64,000 bases of DNA from Eopsaltria australis (lineage: Eukaryota > Chordata > Aves > Passeriformes > Petroicidae), in NCBI GenBank assembly GCA_034509425.1, contig JAVTVJ010000075.1, forward strand, positions 554,501 through 618,500, in the 5' to 3' direction. The translations under genes were made by a program, and so were the position numbers. Below the pieces are notes generated by a model, which had not been told where the DNA came from, did not search any database, and saw only the letters and a list, made by a program, of their open reading frames with translations. This document shows, piece after piece, positions 53,791 through 64,000 of this stretch (the stretch's first letter is position 1; each line of letters starts with the position of its first letter).

Positions 53791-56700
53791 ATCTCTTTAG
53801 AGCTGGCAATTTTGCGTGTTTTCCCACTAGCTCAACCCAAGATATGCGGCCTTCCCGCCCTCTCCCTCGGTCTCCTTCTCAGGAATGTGCACAGCAAAAA
53901 ACCCGTCTCCCGGGACAGTTCCCTGTTTTTTGTCTTTGCCAGGGCATCCAGCCGCGGGGGATGGTTTTCCCGGCTCTGCAGCCAAAGGCAGGAGGCTGCC
54001 CGGAGCCCGACCTCCTTGAGCCCTGCTGAGAGAGGCCTGGTGTCCTCGGCCACCTGTGAAACCTCGAATGAGTCCTTGCCTCAGCCTCGCTGTACTACTG
54101 ACGTTCGGGAGCCTCCCTCACTGCCACCACCCCTCTTTCACTGCCTCTCAGTCACCTCCAAACCGTGGGTCGGGAAAGCTGTCCCAGAAGCACAGCCCCC
54201 AAGCACAACTCAAGTGCAGGAGTGTATGCAGAAAAGAGGGGGCTTAGGGCAAGCTGAACTTTGCAAATGTTTTTTCTATAAGTAGCTCACGTTTGCTGTG
54301 ATCTATGGTGTGAGTTGGGAACTGAGACTTATTGCAACCCCGTTCCCTCTGTTGGATAATTAATGCTGATTCATAGCAGGTTCTACCTACGAATGTGTGT
54401 TTCGTTTTTCTCTGCAGGGTCCATGGTTCTTTGGTATGTTGTTATTCCCTGAAAGGTAATTGCACTTGATATTCTCTCCGGGAAGGCTCATTAGCCAAGG
54501 GCAGGGTGGCGTTGCCAATCTCAGTCTCTTTCAACAATTCAATGCAAACATTTGCCCCAGAGGTTCAGTACAGCACTCCCAGCTCACAGAACAGTTCTTA
54601 GGTACAACATTTCTCTTAAAAAGCCTTAGGTATATGTATATTTTCCACCCAAGCAGGAAGCTTTTTAGTTTTGGGGGTTTAAGATTAACCCTTCACAGTA
54701 AGTGGTCAAAGCTACACAAGAAGATTAGACATGTTGCCCTGGATTGCAAGATGTTGCCCTTCCATTTATAAATAAGCAGGACACAAACCTAGATGAAACA
54801 GTAGAAAAGGCACCACATCTCACACTCCTCTATATTCAGTCCTTTACACTCTTGTAACATTTACAAAATGCACATTGAAAACACTTTTCCACTGTCCACC
54901 ATTACAGATCTACACTTGACTTCTTTCTCACCCATGTCTGCTGTCATCTCCTTAGCTCCTTTCATCTCTCCTGCTAAATTAATTACCTCGCTAATGGAAG
55001 GCAATGAAACTCAGGTATAAGGTAAGTTGGGGAACACGGAGTAGTTAATACATATTATTTTATGAAGGTGAATCCTCTGTGATTGTTCTAATTTTATTTT
55101 TTTCCTCTGTTGATCATAATTTTGAAAATCTTATTCTTCCATTTGAGTCTTGTCAGTTTGAGCAGGATGATTCACAGTAACATTGCAGAGAAGATCCCGT
55201 TGTCACAGGAGAAAATGATCTCCACAGGAGAAGGAAGAGGAAGCAGAGGTACAACATCTAGAATTAACAAGTTCTCAGACACCACCGTGTTTTCCTTGTT
55301 ACAGTAAAAGAATCTAGAAATTTTTATTTATGGTGAATTAGATGGGATATTCTCCTTGGTAATGCTGTTAAAGGGCAGAGACTGGTCTTAATTTCAAATA
55401 ATAGGACCTGTGTCTAAAGTGTATATCTAATTGTCTTACTGCGTTTACATACTTCTGCTCACCATGATTTTGCTATCACAGTTAGCCAAGAACTCAAAAG
55501 GCAAAATTCATCTATGCTGTATCACCACTGACTATAATGTTACTACATTAGAAAGGAAATTGTCCTACACTGTGACTATACAGCAAACAGCTCTAATAGA
55601 CTAGATACTCGTGTCACCAGTTTTAATTCTCACTGACCAGAAGGGCTGCCAATCATTCCATATACCTCACCTATTAAGGGGACTACAAGTACATAGAAAA
55701 GCACCTTAGTGCTGAGAATCTCTGTCAACAATGTTTTTCATGCTGACAGTCTTCAGTATCAAGTCCAAACCTGTCCCAAAGTCCCACTGACTGAAGGAGA
55801 ACACGGAGGGAGGACACAAGACAGGATTCTGCAAAGTACTTTTGCAGGATGCCAAATCTGCACGTGTGAAGTACTCAGCTTTCTAGGTCATAATGATAGC
55901 AAATGTGGTCAGTCACCACCTTTCCAGTAAACCCTCAGTACAGGAAAACATCAGTCCTTTAATTCATACTTTGGTGATTCACAGCCACGGCTTTTGTTTG
56001 ACACTTTAAGTATCTCTCATGTCATGGTGGTACATTCTGCTTTTTCCAAAGCATTTTTCAAGATGAACTGGCTTTTCAGTGATGAAACATGATCAAGTTA
56101 ATGTACTAATAGATTTCATTTTTAAAGTACATGCTAAATTTAAAACTTGTCTCATGCATTTATAAACCATCACTAATAGTTCTATTGATCAATGATATAA
56201 ATAGCTCTAGCAGAAGCTTTTCTTTGATGTAGACAAACATAAACAGCATTGGAAAAAATAACACACAAGTGATTGTTCTGTATTCTTACCTTTAGGCTAT
56301 ATTATGATCACAATAAGACATATCTAGGCATGTGTCATACTGGATAATACTATGTCTTGGGTGTTTCAGGGCACATGACTACCTCGGACTTCATAACAGC
56401 TGAGACTTGTCGTGTAAAAGCATGGTACTGGTATTACCAAAAAAAAAAAAGCTCTACTGATATGTAATTATTAATCCATATATTGAGATTTTTTAAAGAA
56501 TTGCTTCACATTAATTACTCGGATCCTTTTATTTCTATTATTCACGTGCCAAGCTAAAAATAAACATTTGAAATATTTTTCTCTTTTATGGAAGAGATGA
56601 TGAAACTATTAATTTGAAATGAACTCTTGGATGAATGCAGCTATTGTTTTTGGGCTCAGATCTCTTATTCCCAGTTGGGAACCCCACATCAGATGAGAGA

Positions 56701-56953
56701 ATTTTGCTTCATTTTACTTCAAAACATTGACCAAGTAAAACTTAGGCAAACAGTTTCCAGTCATTCACAATATGTTCATTTGGGCTTTTAATTTCATTAC
56801 TCTTGATGTGTTACTGATCACCTATCACACTTGCTCTATTTCCCAAAAGGTTGTTTGAAATTATTTAGGAGATTAAATGAATAATAAAAGTACCCAAGAA
56901 ATACTCCTGTCTGTGTCTGCATACTTTTGTTTCGTGCAGGTATTCAGAGAAAG

Positions 56954-56994
56954 CCTGATCCTGCTTCCTTTTCATTAGAAGCAGGATTTGGCCC
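56954..56994. repeat. Ancient sauropsid palindromic repeat copy
   Basis: CCTGATCCTGCTTC (56954-56967) pairs with GAAGCAGGATTTGG (56979-56992) at 12 of 14 positions around an 11-base loop, ending in GGCCC. A short, clear copy. Confidence 0.65.
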
Positions 56995-57920
56995 ATAAAG
57001 CAAATGCATTAATCTAATATTTTTCAAAGAAAAATCCTACTTGCTTTAATATTCACATATATGGTCACAAACAAGATCAAAACAAGAGCCATCTGACCCC
57101 CCCACAGCAGCTTTGCAACTAGGCCTGCAGCATGAACCCGGGAAGAAGCAGTTTTGCCACTGTAGGTTGATTTCAGCTTTCCAACATTATGGCAAATTAT
57201 CAGTTGCCTTTCTTCCCCCTGCTCCTGGTTTAACTTCAGATCACTTTCTCTGGCAAATGGCTTTTGATACTCAAGTAAGATCACATTTTTTGATTCAAAA
57301 GCAAATTTCTTTTGCTGTTGTTTCCACACTTGATTCACTGAGGAAGGTCCTGTCTGCAGCCAGTATATTCATGGTAACTGTTCCTGAAATAAAAATCTAG
57401 CAAGATTTTTAGTATTTGAGAGAGTCATTGCTCTCATGATACAATCCTCCATAAATGGGAAAAAACATACAAATATCTTGGCTCAGCTTTCTTCGGGCAC
57501 CTAACAGTTTAACAGAGTTTTTTTAGATCAACAAGCATGAAAAGAATGGGATTTTGGGCCCACTGTGCTGCAATCACTGTACTTGTTAGGTGGAGTTTTT
57601 CCTGAGAAGAGGTATATTATTTACTGTATTCTTAAGCTGGGGATTTATTCTACTGGATTTATCACAAAAATAAGTAAAATGAAAATTTTTTTCCCTCTGA
57701 CAATAAAGTGTTTCAGGTCAGAGGAACAACTCAATTTTCACTCAGATTTGGAGATCCGAATTGTCCTAAACTCGAAAACACTAGGATGAGTTAGTTTAGT
57801 CTTGATATTTCCTTATGAATAAAACAGTAAATAAAGCCATTGCAATTCCAATGAAACATGCTAAATGATGTTGATGTGAATACAGAGACAAAGAAAAAAC
57901 AGTCAGAAATAGCTCATGGA

Positions 57921-58000
57921 TCTCCTTCACTTAATCAGGAGAAACTCTAGGGAAGTTAATGGAGTTGCAGTGATATAAGACTCTAGTAAGGTGAGAATTA
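57921..58000. repeat. Ancient sauropsid palindromic repeat copy
   Basis: TTAATCAGGAGAAACTCTAG and TTAATGGAGTTGCAGTGATA follow the subfamily with GTAAATCAGGAGTAACTCC and CAATGGAGTTACACTGATAT. Confidence 0.5.
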
Positions 58001-60690
58001 CACAACTTGTGTTTAACTCAATGCTACTACTTTAAAAACAGAGTTTACTTCACTAATAACCTGAAAATAAACACAAAACAAAGGGCAAATGAGACAAATT
58101 ACAAGTAAGCATGCATGCAAAAAAGGTAAGTGCAAATTAGATTTGAATATTCATGAGTCACAAATCATTGACAGTTTGAAATAATGCAAAACAGCTTTAT
58201 AAATGAGGTTAAGGCAAGGGACATCAAAGAAAGGCATTGCTAAATCAATAACAATTTGATTGTGCATATACTTGTAAATTGTGGTTACAGTTTTTGTGAC
58301 ATAGGAGAAAAATACTGCACATGTGGTGAGAAAGGGACACATAAATATTCTTTCTGAATGTGTTATTTTTTTGCAATTCAGCATTTACTTGAAGGCCTGG
58401 TGTGTATAAAGTGACCAGATATAATTTTTTAATTTCTTCCCCCAGGAGAATTATAGTTTCCTTTGAGTATCCAATCTCCTGTATTGTGTTGCTTAGTATG
58501 ACAAAAAATTCAGTTGTCAACAATACCTGAATAGCAATACTGCAAAATAGAATAATTACTCACTTCATTTGAGTTCAGTAGAAGGATCACCTGCTAATGA
58601 AAGTCTTGTCATAAAATCATAGCCAGTGGAGATTATCTACTTCTTTCAGAGAATTTAGCTCTCAAAAGTGGGAATCAGATATGTTGCAAGTCTTAGAGCA
58701 AATTGCTGGAGCACAAGGATTTAAAAGAATGATTGCTTGAAGGATGGCCAACCTGACCATTTAACTCAGAGCTTCTTAATTTTTGTGGCTGTAAGTATCA
58801 ATAAAGTATTGGGTCTCCTGTCTTATTTGTGAGTTCTGTAGATATTTGAAATTGTATGGTTTAAAATGTTGATGAGAACACAGAACCAAAAGGCAAAACT
58901 GCCAGAAGCAATGTGCCCATTTAAAATTACTCCAGGGTGTTTGTTTTTCCTAAGGGTTTATATTTCGATTACTTAACACTCACTCTAATATACTCACCAA
59001 TTCCCTTTCTTCAATGACTTTTGCATCCCGTGTGCCATCCTTACTCTCTGGCATGAGAGATGAAGCTTTGTTGGTCAAATGAAGCCAAATATATACATTT
59101 ACCAATACTGATGGCAAAATCAAGCAGGAAATGCATTTGGAAATGGCATGGAGTACTCTGGTCCTCTAAGAAGCAGCACATGACTTCTTGCAGTGCTGCC
59201 TTTAAAACCATCCACTCACTTGAATGAAGCTGGCAATTAACTCCTGTCAAAACATTGTAAAAGGAAAAAAACAGATGTCGAATAACTTAGGAAAGGGATA
59301 ACCTTATGTCCTGCCCAATCCCCTATATGAGCTTGTCAGAAGATAATGTATCTCTCATGCCATCATAATATCAAAAGATACCTGTATGTGCCATGCTAGA
59401 ATTCAGAGAGCATTCTGCAATAAATTCTTTAAATCTGTGTATATCTCGGCATGAATAAACAATAGATAAGTTAGAAAGAGTAACTTAGGAATGTGAAAGA
59501 TTCAATTGCTTTTTCAGGAACATTCCCTTCAACTTTCCCAGCCTGTGCAGAGACAAATTAATCTCTCCTTAGCAAAAGTGAAAGGGAAAGTTACCACTTG
59601 GTCTTAGCAGAGATCTTGAAACCAAGTATTAGATTTCCTTCTGGCTCTCTCACTGTGACTGGCCAGCTTTCTCAGAGGTGAATTATATGTATCCCTCCAT
59701 ATCTGCAAAAGGAAGCTCACAATAAATGGCTTTGTGGTTCTGTGACATGGAATTAGGACGAGAATATGAGATCCTCTGATGTGAGGTACCAGTATATGTC
59801 CAATACATTAACTTTGTAACCCCTGTTCAAAGCTCTATTTTTACATTACACCACACTACAAGATTTGTTTGCCTGTTTATAACCTTGTACATTTTCAGTA
59901 AAGTACATCTTCACTTAAATGAGAAATTATAATTTCTTTACATTAGAAATTATTGTCAAAACCAACTTGTGTGTGCCTATAAGCAAAGGAAATAAATACT
60001 AAGACTCATTTAACCTTTTCAGACTTACATTGCGCACATCACCGTGTAACGTGAATGCTTCTTAAAAAAATGTGGTTGTCCTGGATAGAGTCAGCTCTAA
60101 GAAGATATTGCATTACTTATGAAAATAGGTCAATGGTGTTACAGATCATTCTTCAGTTCATCAGAATACCAACAGCCTGTGTCAGGTGAAAGTTTCAAAG
60201 GGTTGGGTTATTTTTATTTTTTTGGCAAATTCCCTTTACCTGAAAAAAGTGGAAAAAAGTGAGCTAAAATTATCACAACCAGAGAGCACGAGTCTCTACA
60301 GTATCCAGAAAGCTGATTAAATTAATTGGGATTTTACCTTCTAATTCATTCCCAGATTTCTCTCTCTGCTTTGCTCTTCGTGGAGTTTTCTATCTTTCCA
60401 AGCAACTATTTCTACTGGTAATTTATAAGCCCTTCTTTAAGTCTATTGATACTGATTTCTGGCCTGTGACTTGGGATATAAGCATTAACAGTTATGTTAT
60501 ACATGACCTGAAGCAGGCAATGTAGAGCAGCTCATATGAGACCACTTGAATGCCACATCTCTGCTATGAATTATCAAATCAAATAAAGGGAGCCTTGGCT
60601 CCCTGTATCTGATCTAGAGCTATACACTTCTATACACCTCTTCTCAGGTTCCAGAGTGTAAATACTCCTTTTGAGAGCTTATATTTTTTT

Positions 60691-61150
60691 CAGAATCAGA
60701 GAATAAGCTGAATTGGAAGGGACATCAGGATCATTTTTTCCAAGTCCTGGATACTCAAGAGTCACACCATGTGCCAGAGTGTTGTCCAAACGCTTCTTAA
60801 CTGTGTCAGGCTGGTGCTGGGACCACTTCCCCGGGGAGCCTGTCCAGTGCTCAACCACCCTCTGGGTGAAGAACCTTTACTTAATACCCAACCTAGACCT
60901 CCCTTGACACAGCTTCATGCCATTCCCTTGGGTCCTGTCACTGGTCACCACAGAGAAGAGACCAGTGCCTGCCCCTCCTCTTCCCCTCACAGGAAGTTGT
61001 AACTGCAGTGAGGTCTCCCCTGAGTCTCCTCTTCTGCAGGCTGAACAGACCAAGTGACCTCAGCCACTCCTCATATGGCTCCCCCCAAGGCCCTTCACCA
61101 TATTTTTTGCCCTTCTTTGGATGCTCTCTAATAGTTTTTCTGCCTCATCG
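60691..61150 (-). mobile_element. CR1-type LINE, 5'-truncated 3' fragment
   Basis: Read on the plus strand it starts with the reverse complement of the CR1 tail octamers (CAGAATCAGAGAA). It then follows the standard antisense CR1 3' region: GGAAGGGACATCAGGATCA, GTCCAGTGCTCAACCACCCT, GAGGTCTCCCCTGAGTCTCC, CTTCTGCAGGCTGAACAG and CCCTTCTTTGGATGCTCT. The 3' end is at the left, so the element is on the minus strand. The open frames within it are shadows; no intact reverse transcriptase is present. Confidence 0.92.
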
Positions 61151-64000
61151 CCTTTGGCTGCCTATCTTTGCCTTTCATCTCCTTTCCTCACCTTGTGCAG
61201 AAAAACCAAGACAGCAGGTAGCTCTCAGTAAGACCAAATTTGCTGCAGCTGGTTTCAAGTTTTACATGCTGTAGCCACCTTCAGCTGCATTTTGGGGAAA
61301 ATTATATTTCTATTGTATTTCTAGGCTTTTACTCCTTTCATTAACAACGTGCACTAGGCTTCTTTGGGAGAGCGGGACAAACCTTTAGTGATCTCCACTA
61401 CTCTCTCCTGGTAGCCTGTCATAAGCAGCACATGCTCATGTTCTCTCACTGGGAGACAACAAAGGTGTAAAAGTGAGTATCATGTCCAAATATCTGTGGT
61501 TCCTGCCTTCTTGGCATTCCTTCTGAAAACTCTCAAAACCGTATTTGTGTGTGCTTGTCTGGGGGAGATGGGGGAATGAGATGGGAATAAGATGAGAAGG
61601 TAGTATAGCTAGTTTTTATTCCTTTCTCTAATTCAATCTGTGTTGGGATTTTCTGTGGGTCTTTGATCAGAATCCAGGAAGAAAACAGGAGAAGACTGAA
61701 GTTCAAAACTGGCCAACTCATCCATGCAATGGAGAGTGGAATGGAAATGAATACAGCAGTATAGCAATCTCATACCTGTTGAAAGGAAGAACTGCTAGGG
61801 TGAGCAGAGGAGGGATGGCTACGAACAGGAGACATCAAACACTGTGATCAGCCAGCAAATGAACAACCAGCATCTAAATTCTATAATGTAGTTGTGGCTG
61901 GCATACAAGTTGGAGGCAAGGGAAATGATGTGAGTTAACATAATACGAATATTTGGGGATAATTTACTGTCAGCAGCCACCATGAGATCACAGTGGATCC
62001 CTGAGGCCCCAAGGGCCTGAAAATGTGGGGTTTGCATGTAAATAAGGCTGTAGTGATCTGACTGAAGATGATGTTGTTACACTATAGTTAAAATAAAAGA
62101 AATATATTAAAAATTATTAGAAATCAGGTTAAATGTTCCTAGAACATTGCTTACATTTCTAGTCAACTGTACCACAAGACTTATGAATATAATATATTCA
62201 TAAGTTCTCCTTTGTTGACACAAGAAAACAGCTCTGCTTTTGGGGCATATGTGTTCTATAGGTTTCCCTCCTAAATTTAATCCAAATTGCTAATGCTTCT
62301 GAAATAAAAAAATAATTACATAATACATTTTCTCTTTAGAGTAAGTCTAGCAATTGCCAAAAACTACTTGTCAATACAATATTAGATCATGTGTGACCCA
62401 GACCTCGCATGTGTCAACAAGTATATTTGTCTCCTTCTGTTATTTCAAATTACAGGAGAAAGAGACATAATCCTCACTGATCAATTGGGAAAAAATGCTT
62501 TACCTTTTGTTATTTCAATGCCATCTGTTAAAATAAACCAAATGCCAAACTTACTACATACACAGGGCACTAAAATGGCTTTTTAATTTAGCTTGCATAT
62601 TTCAGGGAAAGCAATGCATTTCTATATACCCTGACTTCTTTACATGAATTATTATGTACTGCAAGTGACATCTACTGGAGAAAGCAGAGCTAAATGCCTA
62701 CTCTAAAAACTTTTTTTTTTGCTATTAAAAGGACCTCCCCTCCCGGAAATATAGCTGTTATTTAACAGAAACCTTGCATCTATGCCCATGAAAATGCAGT
62801 TACCTAAGTGCATTCAGGGTAGTCCTTTTCTTGATACAGAAGGTACAGAAGGCTTTTTTCTTTTTTTTTCTTTGTGGTTTTATTTTTTAATAGAAAATCT
62901 GTTAATACCAAAAGTTTGTCGAATTCACAATAGAAGACTTTTTGAGAGCAGCAGCTTTTTGATCACCATCATCCATGGTGCTATAAAATTATTCTGGATG
63001 TATTATTAAAATAGTCGCCAAAAGAAATGTGGCTATAGGTTGAAATTTGAAGCTTGCAGGTTAACATATGTTATAATTTAACAGAAGTTTATTTGAAGAC
63101 CTAATGCAGAACCATACTGCTGTCAATAGTATTGACATTATTACCTAGAAAGTCTGCAAGCCTGTGCATGGCATTACTTAGTGGCTGAAGCTGTCTCTTG
63201 GACACAAACTCATAAACACCTGCACTGTGTTAAAATGCTTGCAATTTGTTCCTATCAAATGTTGCATGAGTTTAGGGCCTAAGAGCAGCATCTTTAAGAA
63301 ACACCTCTTCTTTCACTGAAATTTGATCAAACTCCCAGGAACTCTGGGAACAATGTGGAGAGCTGTGAACTCAGGTTCAATGCCACTCAAATCTCCCAGG
63401 AGTGTCATTACTTCTTAATATGGGCTCTTGAATTCTTGCTTAAAAGCCAGTTCAAGTTCTTGTTTAGATGAAGCACCAAAAAATTCAGACTATTCTTAAT
63501 TGATACCAACACAGTGAAGCCTAAACAGCAATTCCAAAAAATTTGGGAGAAATTTCTCTAGGGTAGACCAAACCCTAGGGTTTAAATGAATATTCCCCAC
63601 CAAGCATAGAAATTAGTTTTTGAGCCAGAAAAATCAGATCAGAAAGTAAATCAATAGCTAGCAGCCACTTAAAAATTTGTTTATCTAATGCAGAGCTTAA
63701 TTTATTTGCCATTTCCTGCATCAAATATACTTCCCTTTTATTTTATAAGGAAAACTTGATGGTTGAAGGTTAGGCATTAATGCAGTGAAAAGGGACATCC
63801 TTTTACACAGCAGTCAAAGGAAGATATATTTGTCTGTTTGGAATAAGTGCAGGAGGAGAGATACCAATAATTGTTGAAATGAGATTAAGTGGATAATCTG
63901 TGTGTAATATGTCTGGGCCTGATTGTCCCCTCTAGCAGTGAAAACCTGACAGAAGAGGCTAAAGGGATGATATTTCCCACAGGATTTCCATGTAGAAAAG

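Larger units (their letters stand above)
45001..64000. other. Noncoding DNA upstream of MEIS2
   Basis: No exon of a known gene was recognised on either strand in these 19 kb. Open frames are short or lie in CpG-rich DNA without family features. Notable contents are detached CpG islands (49620-49920, 53000-53790), a CTCF-like motif (49756-49771), a MEIS-core triplet (51128-51150), AT-rich blocks resembling conserved elements (50860-51275, 52650-52920, 53280-53525), palindromic repeats near 56954 and 57921, and a CR1 copy (60691-61150). Otherwise 54300-60690 and 61150-64000 look like ordinary unique AT-rich sequence. Confidence 0.75.

Noticed and set aside
53526..54285. 167- and 232-residue plus-strand open frames
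   Set aside because: They overlap in different phases across a CpG island and are Pro/Arg/Ala-rich; no family resemblance, so composition explains them.
60713..61274. Several plus-strand frames of 64-88 residues
   Set aside because: They lie antisense within the CR1 3' fragment and are not genes.

Overview
The window is vertebrate nuclear DNA, most likely from a bird. Three things point there: a 5'-truncated CR1-type LINE (about 60691-61150) whose 3' end carries the octamer-type tail, a solo retroviral LTR of a kind I recognise from bird genomes (18214-18761), and scattered old palindromic repeats typical of sauropsids. There is no operon-like layout, and almost all of the longer open frames are chance frames in noncoding DNA.

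The one protein-coding gene I can support is MEIS2, a TALE homeobox transcription factor, on the minus strand. Its first seven coding exons can be placed to the base: 43429-43440, 42196-42428, 40439-40580, 39867-39917, 39038-39088, 37994-38143 and 27814-27928. All junctions have GT/AG ends and compatible phases. Joined, they encode the first 251 residues and the first base of codon 252. This covers the N-terminal PBX-interaction region (HM1 and HM2) and the start of the acidic/serine-rich linker. The homeodomain and C-terminal exons were not found and should lie beyond coordinate 1, so intron 7 is at least 27.8 kb.

Layout: 1-27813 is intron 7, AT-rich, with an LTR, a MIR-like SINE relic and several palindromic repeats. 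27929-37993 is intron 6. 37994-43440 is a compact block of exons 1-6 with CpG-rich stretches around exons 2-4. 43441 to about 44200 is the leader, with long A/T homopolymers and an exact PBX-MEIS composite site. 44200-45000 is the promoter CpG island, with CGG-rich and G-quadruplex-prone tracts. 45000-64000 is upstream noncoding DNA with two detached CpG islands, a CTCF-like motif, a triplet of MEIS cores at 9-bp spacing, homeodomain-site-rich blocks that look like conserved enhancers, and the CR1 copy.

I see no previously undescribed coding system. The most interesting signals are regulatory: possible MEIS/PBX autoregulation, unusual splice sites at exons 3 and 7, and the detached CpG islands.
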